Positions 1 to 7,559 of a stretch of 64,000 nt of DNA are shown piece after piece. This stretch comes from Streptomyces sp. NBC_01478 (GTDB lineage Bacteria; Actinomycetota; Actinomycetes; Streptomycetales; Streptomycetaceae): the NCBI RefSeq assembly GCF_036227225.1, contig NZ_CP109444.1, positions 11,203,501 through 11,267,500 of the forward strand, given 5' to 3'. The notes beneath the pieces are model-generated. The model did not search any database. It was not told the origin of the DNA and saw only the letters and a program-made list of their open reading frames with translations. The stretch's first letter is position 1. Each line of letters opens with the position of its first letter. A program made the translations under genes and the position numbers.

Positions 1-639
1 GCCCTGCAGGGTCAGCACCGGCGAGAGCCGGTGGACGTGCGCGGGATAGGCCGCCGCCTGCTCCTGGGAGAGGAAACCGAGGTGGTAGTCGCGGTGCACG
101 TTCTGCGCCGCGCCGCCCGGGTTGACCACGTTGACCTGCGAGGTGACCTGGTAGGCGGGGCCGAGCCAGGCCTCGGAGATCAGCTCCAGGATGTCGTTGG
201 CGTAGTAGTCGGCGAACGCCTCGGGCGTCCGTACGGCCACCTTGTCCAGGGCGTTCCAGACACGGTCGTTCGCGCCGGGCTTGGCGAAGTGGTCGCCGCG
301 CGCCGCACCGCTCGAGCGCTCCTCCTCGATCAGCGCCCGGAAGGCGTCGGACGCCCGGTCCACGACGGCCTCGTCCGGGAAGGCGCCTTTGAGGACCACG
401 ATGCCGGGTCCGTCGAGCAGTGCCCGCACCAGCTCGCTCTGTACGTCCCGGCGGCCCTCGGCGGTGGCCGCGAGAGCACGGAGCCGGGCGCTGTCGTAGA
501 GCGGGACGTTCTGTTCGATGCGCTCGGCCGTGGGGTGGTCGGCGAGGTCGGTGCGCTGCTCGACGAGGGAGCGGAACGCGTCGAGATCGCAGTCCGCCTC
601 GGTCAACCAAGTCCGCGTCCTTGCGGTTATGGGAGACAT
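1..639 (-). CDS. PhyH (phytanoyl-CoA dioxygenase) family oxygenase, C-terminus off the window
   Basis: The minus strand reads without a stop from an ATG at 639 to the window edge, giving 213 residues beginning MSPITARTRTWLTEADCDLD. Near the edge is HRDYHLGF, the HxD half of the iron-binding facial triad of 2-oxoglutarate-dependent PhyH dioxygenases; the distal His lies beyond the edge. AAAGGA sits just upstream of the ATG. The family hydroxylates small molecules using Fe(II), O2 and 2-oxoglutarate; the substrate cannot be told. It is divergent from the LacI regulator at 748, which is its likely controller. The family call is firm from the HRD motif and overall look; the function is inferred. 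Confidence 0.8.
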   Translation of the reverse strand, partial: MSPITARTRTWLTEADCDLDAFRSLVEQRTDLADHPTAERIEQNVPLYDSARLRALAATAEGRRDVQSELVRALLDGPGIVVLKGAFPDEAVVDRASDAFRALIEEERSSGAARGDHFAKPGANDRVWNALDKVAVRTPEAFADYYANDILELISEAWLGPAYQVTSQVNVVNPGGAAQNVHRDYHLGFLSQEQAAAYPAHVHRLSPVLTLQG

Positions 640-675
640 CAGGGTCCTTTCGCTGTCCGTGTGTTTCTGACAGTC

Positions 676-687
676 TTGATAACTCAA
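676..687. promoter_or_regulatory. possible LacI operator TTGATAACTCAA in the divergent promoter region
   Basis: The 108-bp gap between the divergent dioxygenase (start 639) and LacI gene (start 748) is unusually AT-rich for this DNA. It contains TTGATAACTCAA, which has TTGA/TCAA arms. LacI-family regulators commonly bind such a gap to control both genes. The symmetry is only partial, so this is a weak candidate. Confidence 0.25.
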
Positions 688-747
688 ACCCATCATTCAA
701 TGCCTGCCGCAACATCAAAAGTGCATCATCGGTCTGGGAGATCAGAC

Positions 748-1794
748 ATGCGACATCAGTACCCGATCAGGGAAATCGCCCGCCAGGCCGGGCTGAGCAC
801 GGCCACCGTCGACCGCGTCCTCAACCAGCGGGGCAATGTCACGGAGAGCACCATCAGGGAGGTCCAGGAAGCCATCAAGGACCTGGACCGCCAGCAGAGC
901 CAGGTCCGGCTCGGCGGCCGTACCTTCATGGTCGACATCGTGATGCAGACGCCGGAGCGGTTCTCCACCGCCGTACGGGACGCACTCGAAGCCGAACTCC
1001 CTTCCCTGCACCCCGCGTTGGTGCGTTCGCGCTTCCACTTCCGGGAGACCTGCCCGCCCGCCGAACTGACCGCGACACTGGACGGGATCGCGAGGCGCGG
1101 GACACAGGGCGTGATCCTCAAGGCACCCGACGAGCCGGAGATCGCCGCCGCCGTCGGGCGGCTGGTCGCGGCCGGTGTCCCCGTCGTCACCCTGGTGACC
1201 GACCTGCCCCACAGCGCGCGCCTCGCCTACGTCGGCATCGACAACCGAGCGGCCGGCGCCACCGCCGCGTACCTCCTCGGACAGTGGCTGGGCAAGCGGC
1301 CCGGCAATGTGCTCACCACCATCAGCCGGGGCTCGTTCCGGGGCGAGGAGGAGCGCGAGATGGGCTTCCGCAGCGCGATGCGCATCGCCGACCCCCGACG
1401 GTCCCTGGTGGAGGTCACCGACAGTGACGGGCTGGATGCCACCCAGCACGAACTCGTCCTGGAGGCGCTGAAACGGGACGAGGACATCGTCGCCGTGTAC
1501 TCGGCGGGCGGCGGCAACGTCGCTACCCTCGACGCCTTCGACGCGTTGGGCCGGGAGTGCGCGGTGTTCATCGCCCACGACCTGGACCACGACAACACCC
1601 GGCTGCTGCGCGAGCGTCGGCTGTCCGCGGTCCTCCACCACGACCTGCGCCAGGACATGCGCCGCGCCTGCCAGATCATCATGCGCGCCCACAAGGCCCT
1701 TCCCGACGACGGCCCCTCGCTGCCCTCGGCGATCCAGGTGGTCACACCGTTCAACCTGCCGCCGGGGGCGCCGTCCGTACCGGTGGTCGACTGA
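748..1794 (+). CDS. LacI-family transcriptional regulator
   Basis: This 348-residue DNA-binding repressor has an N-terminal LacI helix-turn-helix (YPIREIARQAGLSTATVDRV, about residues 5-24) with the hinge region after it, then a periplasmic-binding-protein-like sensor domain from about residue 65 to 320. The ATG at 748 is chosen because the helix-turn-helix begins immediately after it and GGGAG lies about 8 bases upstream; the open frame extends much further left, but that part is antisense to the dioxygenase. Divergent arrangement with the PhyH-family gene suggests it controls that gene and itself. The effector is unknown; the sensor fold in this family normally binds sugars or similar small ligands. 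Confidence 0.9.
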   Translation: MRHQYPIREIARQAGLSTATVDRVLNQRGNVTESTIREVQEAIKDLDRQQSQVRLGGRTFMVDIVMQTPERFSTAVRDALEAELPSLHPALVRSRFHFRETCPPAELTATLDGIARRGTQGVILKAPDEPEIAAAVGRLVAAGVPVVTLVTDLPHSARLAYVGIDNRAAGATAAYLLGQWLGKRPGNVLTTISRGSFRGEEEREMGFRSAMRIADPRRSLVEVTDSDGLDATQHELVLEALKRDEDIVAVYSAGGGNVATLDAFDALGRECAVFIAHDLDHDNTRLLRERRLSAVLHHDLRQDMRRACQIIMRAHKALPDDGPSLPSAIQVVTPFNLPPGAPSVPVVD

Positions 1795-1822
1795 ACCGGG
1801 CGCAGGCTGAAGGGTGTTGGGG

Positions 1823-2395
1823 TCAGCGCTCGTAGACGCCGGTCAGCCGGCCGCGGCCGAGGACGGGTCCGGTGACGGTGGTCAGGAGGGCGCGGGGGCG
1901 GGCCCGGTCCACCGGTGTCGTGGTGGGGGCGCTGTCCACGGGGGTCGCGAGGGCGAAGAGCTGGAAGACGTAGCGGTGCGGCCCGTGGCCTTTGACGGGT
2001 GCGGGACCGTGGTAGCCCCGTCCGACGGTGGAGCGGAGGATCCGCACCCCGGGACCCGGGTGCCGTGCGGCCAGCGCGCCGGGCTCCAGGTGTCCGGTCG
2101 CCGGGTCGATCAGGGTGAGGCAGTGCACGGCGGGCTTGGTCATCGGGACGTCCATGTCCTCCACGACGAGGAGGAGTTGAGCGGTGCCGGGCGGGAGCGA
2201 GGTCCACGCCAGGTGCGGCGACACGTCCTCGCCGCCGATCGTCTTCGCGCAGTGCTTGAGCGACATGGCCTCGCCGTCGCCGAAGTCCCGGCTGGTGAGG
2301 GTCAGTTGCTCGGGACCCGGCAGGTTGGGCAGGTTCCATGCCGCGTGGGCCTCGCCCGCTCTGCGGTTCCTCAGGAGTCGGCCGAGCAGGGTCAT
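1823..2395 (-). CDS. YbhB/YbcL family Raf kinase inhibitor-like protein (PEBP)
   Basis: This is a 190-residue phosphatidylethanolamine-binding-protein-like protein. Signature segments are visible: SPHLAWTSLPPGTAQL, a VVEDMDVP loop, and GYHGPAPVKGHGPHRYVF near residues 125-142, the ligand-pocket region of the bacterial family. Bacterial members are small soluble proteins of poorly defined role. The start overlaps the stop of the upstream isochorismatase-like gene as ATGA (2392-2395), so the two are probably translationally coupled. It is the last gene of a leftward operon headed by a MarR regulator and an MFS exporter. It ends 28 bp from the convergent LacI gene. Confidence 0.85.
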   Translation of the reverse strand: MTLLGRLLRNRRAGEAHAAWNLPNLPGPEQLTLTSRDFGDGEAMSLKHCAKTIGGEDVSPHLAWTSLPPGTAQLLLVVEDMDVPMTKPAVHCLTLIDPATGHLEPGALAARHPGPGVRILRSTVGRGYHGPAPVKGHGPHRYVFQLFALATPVDSAPTTTPVDRARPRALLTTVTGPVLGRGRLTGVYER

Positions 2396-3006
2396 CGCGT
2401 CGCCTCCACCATGTCGACGACCTCGGCGGTGGTCGCGGTCTCACCGAGCTTGGGGAAGACGCGCTCGACGCTGTGCCGATGGATCTCGGGGTCGGGATCG
2501 CCCATGGCGTCGGTGACCAGGACGACGTGATAGCCGTGGTCCGAGGCCGAACGGGCCGTTGACTCGACGCCCGAGCCGGTCGCGATACCGCACAGCACGA
2601 CCTGGGTGACGCCCAAGTCCCGCAGGAGCGTGTCGAGTCCGGTGTCGTGGAACGCGCTGCGCCGCCGCTTGGTGATCAGACGGTCGGTCGGCCGTACGTC
2701 GAGTTCGTCGACGAGGTCGGCCCAACCGGCGGGCGGGGCAGGTGTGTTGGCGGACCGTCCGGTGTCGGTACGTCCCGGAGCGCGTCCGGTGACGTTGACC
2801 AGGACCACGGGAAGACCGTGCCGTCGGAACTCGGTGGCCAGGTGGGTCGCCCGCTTGACGGCGGCGCCGGTGATCGGATCGTCGGCGAGGGCCGAGACGA
2901 TGCCCTTCTGCAGGTCGACCACGACGAGCGCGGACGCGGGGTCGATCGTTGTCAATGGCATGGGAGGTTGCTCGCTTCTCCGGTGGCTGTGTGGGGAGGG
3001 GGTCAT
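2392..3006 (-). CDS. isochorismatase-family hydrolase lacking the catalytic cysteine
   Basis: This is a 204-residue protein of the isochorismatase/nicotinamidase fold. The catalytic Asp is visible in LVVVDLQKG and the Lys in ITKRRRSAF. The segment that carries the nucleophilic Cys in amidase members reads GIATGSGVESTAR here, with Gly in the Cys position. A Cys-less active site is also found in vinyl-ether hydrolases of the PhzD/EntB type, so an amidase reaction is unlikely; the substrate is unknown. The annotated start at 3006 overlaps the exporter stop as ATGA. A second ATG at 2961 (MPLTTIDP) fits the family start better and would give 189 residues. It is the third gene of the marR operon. 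Confidence 0.85.
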   Translation of the reverse strand: MTPSPHSHRRSEQPPMPLTTIDPASALVVVDLQKGIVSALADDPITGAAVKRATHLATEFRRHGLPVVLVNVTGRAPGRTDTGRSANTPAPPAGWADLVDELDVRPTDRLITKRRRSAFHDTGLDTLLRDLGVTQVVLCGIATGSGVESTARSASDHGYHVVLVTDAMGDPDPEIHRHSVERVFPKLGETATTAEVVDMVEATR

Positions 3007-4760
3007 CTGTCCGGTCGTGCCAGGGCGTCAACGGTGGTGGCCTTGCGCGGTCCCGGAGTCCTGGCCGTGGGGCCGGTACCGGCGCCGCGCAGCAGGGAGG
3101 CGAGCGCGGCGAGGAAGGCGAGGGTGGCACCGAAGGCGAACACGATGACCAGGCCGGAGTGGAACGGCCCGGATATCAGGGTCGGGAAGAACTCGCTGCC
3201 GGTCAGGGTGTGTTGCTGCGCCGCCGTCAGATGGGCCAGGACGCCGCTGGGCTGGAGCAGATGCTGGATCGGGTTGACGCCCAACTGCGCCGCGAACAGG
3301 GACGAGACCGGGGGCAGACCACCGACCTGGGTGGCCAAGTGGGTTGGTACGCCCTGCTGTTGCAGTCCGGCGGTGAGCGTGTGCGGGAGGCTCTTGGCCA
3401 GCCCGGCGATCATGAGGGAGAAGAACACGCCGATGGAGACGGCGGTGCCGGAGTTCTGGAAGGTGGCGCGCATGCCCGAGGCGACGCCGCGCAGCCGGGC
3501 GGGCACACTGCCCATGATCGAGGAGGAGTTGGGGGCGCCGAACATCCCGCTGGCGATGCCGTTGAGTGCGATCAGCACCGCGAAGATCCAGTAACTGAAG
3601 TCGATCGGCAGGCACATCAGCCCCAGGAAGGTGGAGCCGAACAGCAGCGCACCGCCGGTGGCCAGGCCCCGGGAACCGAGGCGGTCGGACAGGTAGCCCG
3701 ACACCGGGCCCGCGGCGAGGAAGCCCGCGGTCAGCGGCAGCATGAAGATGCCGGCCCACAGGGGAGTGTCGCCGTAGTCGTAGCCGTGCAGCGGGAGCCA
3801 GATGCCCTGCAGCCAGATGATCAGCACGAACTGCATCCCGCCCCGGCCGATGGAGATGGCCAGGCTCGCCAAGTTGCCGAAGGTGAAGGCCCGTTGGCGG
3901 AAGAGGCTCAACTGGATCATCGGCGCGGAGACACGGTTCTCGATGACGACGAACGCCGCCAGGAGGAGCAGTCCGCCGGCGATCAGCACGTCGACCAGTG
4001 GGTTGGTCCAGCCCATGGTGTGGCCGCCGTAGGGCTGGAGGCCGAAGGTGATCGCGATCAGGGTGGCGCTGAGGCCGACCGCGAAGGTGATGTTGCCCCA
4101 CCAGTCGACGCGGCCGCCGTCGTGCCTGGTGGTCTCGCGCAGGGTGCGGTAGGCCCACACGGTGAAGAACAGGCCGATGGGCACGTTCACCCAGAACACC
4201 GCGCGCCAGTCCCAGGCCGAGAGCAGACCCCCGGCGACCAGGCCGATGAACATCCCGCCCAGGGCGGCGACCTGGTTGATGCCCAGGGCGAAGCCGCGCT
4301 GTTCCTCGGGGAAGGCGTCGGTCAGGATCGCGGCGGAGTTCGCGGTCAGCATCGAGCCGCCGACGGCCTGGAGCACCCGCCAGGCGATCAGCCACATCGC
4401 TCCGTGGCCGCCGTCGAAGGGGTCGAAGGACAGCAGGACCGAGGCGAACGTGAAGACCGCGAACCCGGAGTTGTAGATCCGGACCCGGCCGTACATGTCG
4501 CCGAGGCGGCCCACCGTGACCACGAGGACGGCCTGGACCAGCCGGTATCCCATGATCATCCAGAGCAGATAGGCGATGTTGCCCGGGGAGAGCGGGTCCA
4601 GGTGGATACCCCGGAAGATGGCCGGCAGGGCGATCAGCACGATGGAGCCGTCCAGCGCGGACATGAAGACCGCGGCGGTCGTGTTCGTCAGCGCGGTCCA
4701 CTTGTACCGGTCGTCGGCGGCCGGGAGGCGCGGGGCGCTGGGCCGGGAGGGATCTGTCAT
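3003..4760 (-). CDS. MFS exporter, DHA2 (14-TM, EmrB/QacA-like) family
   Basis: This 585-residue multi-spanning membrane protein begins with a short hydrophilic tail and the segment NTTAAVFMSALDGSIVLIAL, the first helix of DHA2 drug:H+ antiporters with the conserved LDxxIVxxALP pattern. The MFS loop 2-3 motif appears as GRLGDMYGRVR. About fourteen hydrophobic segments follow, and a long hydrophilic loop lies near residues 460-530. The family exports drugs and other hydrophobic compounds. It is preceded 29 bp upstream by a marR gene and overlaps the isochorismatase-like gene (ATGA), a typical self-regulated efflux operon. The exported compound is unknown. Confidence 0.9.
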   Translation of the reverse strand: MTDPSRPSAPRLPAADDRYKWTALTNTTAAVFMSALDGSIVLIALPAIFRGIHLDPLSPGNIAYLLWMIMGYRLVQAVLVVTVGRLGDMYGRVRIYNSGFAVFTFASVLLSFDPFDGGHGAMWLIAWRVLQAVGGSMLTANSAAILTDAFPEEQRGFALGINQVAALGGMFIGLVAGGLLSAWDWRAVFWVNVPIGLFFTVWAYRTLRETTRHDGGRVDWWGNITFAVGLSATLIAITFGLQPYGGHTMGWTNPLVDVLIAGGLLLLAAFVVIENRVSAPMIQLSLFRQRAFTFGNLASLAISIGRGGMQFVLIIWLQGIWLPLHGYDYGDTPLWAGIFMLPLTAGFLAAGPVSGYLSDRLGSRGLATGGALLFGSTFLGLMCLPIDFSYWIFAVLIALNGIASGMFGAPNSSSIMGSVPARLRGVASGMRATFQNSGTAVSIGVFFSLMIAGLAKSLPHTLTAGLQQQGVPTHLATQVGGLPPVSSLFAAQLGVNPIQHLLQPSGVLAHLTAAQQHTLTGSEFFPTLISGPFHSGLVIVFAFGATLAFLAALASLLRGAGTGPTARTPGPRKATTVDALARPDR

Positions 4761-4789
4761 CGGTCTGCTTCCTCGTGGCTCCGTCGACG

Positions 4790-5230
4790 TCAGATGTTCT
4801 GGGCCAGCCGCTCCAACAGCGGTGCGGTCGCCGCCAGTTGCTCCAGCTCTGCCTGGGTGAACGCCCCGCTGGTCAGGGCGCGGGCGAGGAGTTCGGCCCG
4901 TGCGTTGCGCTTGTTCCGCAGCGCCTGCCGGCCCGCGTCGGTCACCGTCAGCACCACGCGCCGGCCGTCGTCCGGGTCCGGGCGGCGCTCCACCAGGTCG
5001 CGGGTCCGCAGCGAGCCGAGCGTCGCCCCCATGGCCTGTGCGGTGATCTGCGCCTCCCGGGCCAGCGCCGAGGAGGTCGTGGGGCCGGCGCGGTCCAACT
5101 GTGCAAGGGCGGTCCGCTCGGGCATCGTGAGCCCGCCCTCGAGCGGCTGCCGGCGGGCCCGTCGCACCAGCACGCCGATGCTCGCCAGCAGCGCCGAGGC
5201 GACCGCGTTCGGGTCCAGGTCGTCGTTCAT
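4790..5230 (-). CDS. MarR-family transcriptional regulator
   Basis: This 146-residue winged-helix repressor begins MNDDLDPNAVASALLASIGV. The core TSSALAREAQITAQAMGATL is the helix-turn-helix, and DLVERRPDPDDGRRVVLTVT is the wing, with the DxRxxxxxLT signature of MarR proteins. It is the first gene of the operon with the MFS exporter. No Shine-Dalgarno is visible before the ATG, and a TATAAA box lies about 16 bases upstream, so the transcript may be leaderless or nearly so. A 12-bp perfect inverted repeat covers its start codon and promoter, indicating autoregulation. The ligand is unknown. Confidence 0.9.
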   Translation of the reverse strand: MNDDLDPNAVASALLASIGVLVRRARRQPLEGGLTMPERTALAQLDRAGPTTSSALAREAQITAQAMGATLGSLRTRDLVERRPDPDDGRRVVLTVTDAGRQALRNKRNARAELLARALTSGAFTQAELEQLAATAPLLERLAQNI

Positions 5231-5266
5231 GTACTAAGGCTACTTTATAAACCTGCCTTAGTACAT
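5229..5266. promoter_or_regulatory. MarR operator/promoter: perfect 12-bp inverted repeat
   Basis: ATGTACTAAGGC (5229-5240) is repeated exactly as its reverse complement GCCTTAGTACAT (5255-5266) around a 14-base AT-rich spacer. The spacer holds a leftward TATAAA-like -10 element. The left arm includes the marR start codon. Repressor binding would cover the promoter and start of the efflux operon. The repeat is seen directly; its use by this MarR is inferred. Confidence 0.75.
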
Positions 5267-5456
5267 TGCCTGGCTGGTCCCGGACTTCGCGGCCACGGTC
5301 TCGGCGTCACTTGTTGTGCTGAATGCAGACGCACACCAGGGGCTGCGTGTACACCTGACAGAGTGGGTGGGACCGTCTCAGGGCGGGGACAGTGAGCGCA
5401 CGGCAAAGGCGGTCAACGGTGCGGCCGGTTTGTCCGGCCTCCGAGGGGAGGGCCAC

Positions 5457-6266
5457 ATGACCGTTCTCCGACACTCCGTATCCGTCCTCGCCCTGGAACC
5501 CGACCGGCTCCAGGAGCTCACCGAGCTGATCTTCGATTTCGCCGAGTCCACCCGGGCCCGGGGAGAAGAGATCGTCCTGGAAGACGGGCGGCCGGTCGTG
5601 GACGTGCGACTGGTCAAGGGGCGGCATTTGCGGCCCGGCGCGCGGTACGAGCTTTTGGAGGCCGGCGCCACGGATCAGGTGACTGTGCTCGTACGTGAGT
5701 GGCAGCGCCGCGGCGCGATCGCCGTGGAACAGCTACTGGTCTCGGACGAAGTGACGGTGCGGATGTCTCTGCGACTGCGCACCCCCGACCGACCGCGCCT
5801 GCTGGAGGTCGAAGGACGGGTGCGGGGCCCCGAGGGATCGGGGGCGCTGCGCCGGGGGTCGGGAATGGCGCGGCTCGACCTGGCCGCATGGTGGGCGGCA
5901 ATCGACCTCGCGCCCGGGGCCCTGCCGACCGCGCGTGCCCCGGCGACGGCATGGCTGAAGCACCGGCTGGGCAAGGCGCATCTGCATCTGCGGCCGCGGC
6001 GCGCGGACGGCGGACGGTGGCAGGTGGACGTCGCGGTCACCGTGCGTGGGCGGTGGCTGTTGCGGCCGGTCGCCGCCGTCGCCCTGATGGTGGCGGGGCG
6101 CCCGGTGCGGCGAGGCTTCCGGTCCGAGGTGGAGCAGGCGGCCGACGCATGGGACCGGTCGATCGGCGAACTGCTGGCGCTCACCCCGGACGACCTCCGG
6201 GCCGAGTTGGCGAGGCAGGCCACCGAGCGGCCCCCGGAGGAGCCGATGGAGGCTCCGGCCCCCTGA
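5457..6266 (+). CDS. hypothetical protein
   Basis: This 269-residue protein is of a family I do not recognise. The ATG at 5457 follows GAGGGGAGG, a strong Shine-Dalgarno, and is preferred to an upstream start at 5316. The N-terminal part (MTVLRHSVSVLALEPDRLQE) is amphipathic. The middle is rich in Arg and acidic residues. A hydrophobic stretch near residues 205-220 (LLRPVAAVALMVAGRPV) might be a single membrane-associated segment. No cysteine cluster, nucleotide-binding loop or signal peptide is seen. It stands alone between the marR operator and a convergent DUF6461 gene. Codon use matches its neighbours, so it is probably a real gene. Confidence 0.7.
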   Translation: MTVLRHSVSVLALEPDRLQELTELIFDFAESTRARGEEIVLEDGRPVVDVRLVKGRHLRPGARYELLEAGATDQVTVLVREWQRRGAIAVEQLLVSDEVTVRMSLRLRTPDRPRLLEVEGRVRGPEGSGALRRGSGMARLDLAAWWAAIDLAPGALPTARAPATAWLKHRLGKAHLHLRPRRADGGRWQVDVAVTVRGRWLLRPVAAVALMVAGRPVRRGFRSEVEQAADAWDRSIGELLALTPDDLRAELARQATERPPEEPMEAPAP

Positions 6267-6391
6267 GCCCCCATGGGACGGCTTCCTGGTTCCCTGGCGC
6301 CTACATGGCCAACTCGAACGCCAACCGGCCCATGGAAGCGCCGAGTCACAAGACCTGAGGCGGTGACCCGCGAAGTCCGGGGCCAGTTCCG

Positions 6392-7012
6392 CTAGTGGGG
6401 GAGACCGGGGATCTCCACGATGCCGGTGGAGTAGACGCCGTCCCGGAGCGTCTCCGGGGTCACCCGCACTCCCGTGAGTTCCTCGGCGAGCGCGACGTAC
6501 TGCTCAAGGCCGCACTCCCCGGTCTCGAAGTCGCACCCGACCTGGCGCATGAGGTCGTTCAGTTCGTCGGGGGTGCTGCCCTGGCGGTGGAGCGCGCCCT
6601 CGAACCGGGTGCGCAACTCGCCGTCCTCCCACCACGAGAACAGCCGCATGGCGTCGGGGCTGCGGAAATGCGAGACGCCCCTGGTGCCGGCCGTTGCGCG
6701 CTCCATGGCGTCGGTCTGGAACTCGATGCCACCGTTGATCTCCACGGCCAGGACCCAGTCGACGTCCTGGCCCCGGACTCGGGTGGCACCGACGAACATG
6801 TTGTCGCCCCAGTCGACCTCGTCCTCCTGGAACTCGAGATCTTGGGCGACGAACGCGTTGAAGCCGGCGAAGTCCCCCTGCGGTTCCGCGCCGAGGAGTT
6901 CGAGGAACCTCTGCGGCGAGAGTCCGCGCACGAGCGTCAGGGTGTATCCCTCGAGCAGGTAACCACCGTGGAAGCTCCGGAGCCAGGAGTGACGGGAGGG
7001 TTCGTTTGTCAT
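6392..7012 (-). CDS. DUF6461 family protein
   Basis: This is a 206-residue soluble acidic protein resembling the actinobacterial DUF6461 family: a hydrophobic opening (YLLEGYTLTLVRGLSPQRFL), a DW/NGG-containing core (VDWVLAVEINGGIEF) and a C-terminal TGI-V segment. Members are often found near toxin, effector or signalling genes, but no function is established. It lies 39 bp downstream of a small membrane protein on the same strand and converges on the hypothetical gene at 5457. The 125 bp between the convergent genes hold widely spaced CCATGGG/CCCATGG arms but no clear terminator. Confidence 0.7.
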   Translation of the reverse strand: MTNEPSRHSWLRSFHGGYLLEGYTLTLVRGLSPQRFLELLGAEPQGDFAGFNAFVAQDLEFQEDEVDWGDNMFVGATRVRGQDVDWVLAVEINGGIEFQTDAMERATAGTRGVSHFRSPDAMRLFSWWEDGELRTRFEGALHRQGSTPDELNDLMRQVGCDFETGECGLEQYVALAEELTGVRVTPETLRDGVYSTGIVEIPGLPH

Positions 7013-7051
7013 GGACGGTCATGCTGCCAGGCGCCACTGACAACCCCCGAA

Positions 7052-7426
7052 CTACTGCGAGCGCGGGGGCAGCGCCCGCAGGGCGTTCCACGCCACCGCC
7101 GTGCACAGTGCGGCGAGCGGCAGTTCGAGGCAGACGGCCATCAGCAGCGCCACCAGCACTTCGGGGCCGGCGGTCAGTACGTCGAACCAGGCGTCGACCG
7201 TCAGGAGGGCAGCGGTGGCCGGGGCCACGGCGAGCCGCCGCCGGTCGCGGCGGGCCAGTAACAGGCCCGTACCGACCAGGCCCATCGCCTCCATCGTGTC
7301 CAGGCCGATCCACGCCACGGGGTAGGCGCCCGCCGCCCGCGCCAACACGAGGATCCAGGGAAACAGGGCCAGTCCGGAGGCGATGAGCACACGGGCGGAC
7401 CAGTTCCAGCACGTTGTCGTTGTCAT
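7052..7426 (-). CDS. small integral membrane protein
   Basis: This 124-residue protein has about three to four hydrophobic helices (ARVLIASGLALFPWILVLAR, the WIGLDTMEAMGLVGTGLLL segment, and PEVLVALLMAVCLELPLAAL). The start is placed at the internal ATG (7426, MTTTTCWNWSARV) because the residues upstream are non-hydrophobic and overlap the divergent promoter region. No family is recognised. It is divergent from the histidine kinase at 7560, with 133 bp between starts, so the two may share a control region and the protein could be a target or partner of the two-component system. Confidence 0.6.
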   Translation of the reverse strand: MTTTTCWNWSARVLIASGLALFPWILVLARAAGAYPVAWIGLDTMEAMGLVGTGLLLARRDRRRLAVAPATAALLTVDAWFDVLTAGPEVLVALLMAVCLELPLAALCTAVAWNALRALPPRSQ

Positions 7427-7559
7427 GAGGGCAAGGCTTCTCGGGCTGAACTCCCAGGTCAGTAACGTGGATTTCCGACCTGAGGGTGGTGCTGGGTACA
7501 GCACGAAGCGGGCACCATCTGCATGGTCCGGCGGTCCACCCGCGTTCTACGGTGGGCGC

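Noticed and set aside
31..747. N-terminal extension of the LacI regulator upstream of 748
   Set aside because: It is antisense to the PhyH dioxygenase, and the helix-turn-helix starts right at the 748 ATG.
2949..5237. 762-codon plus-strand frame
   Set aside because: Shadow of the MFS, MarR and isochorismatase genes on the minus strand; Gly/Glu/Arg-rich without a domain.
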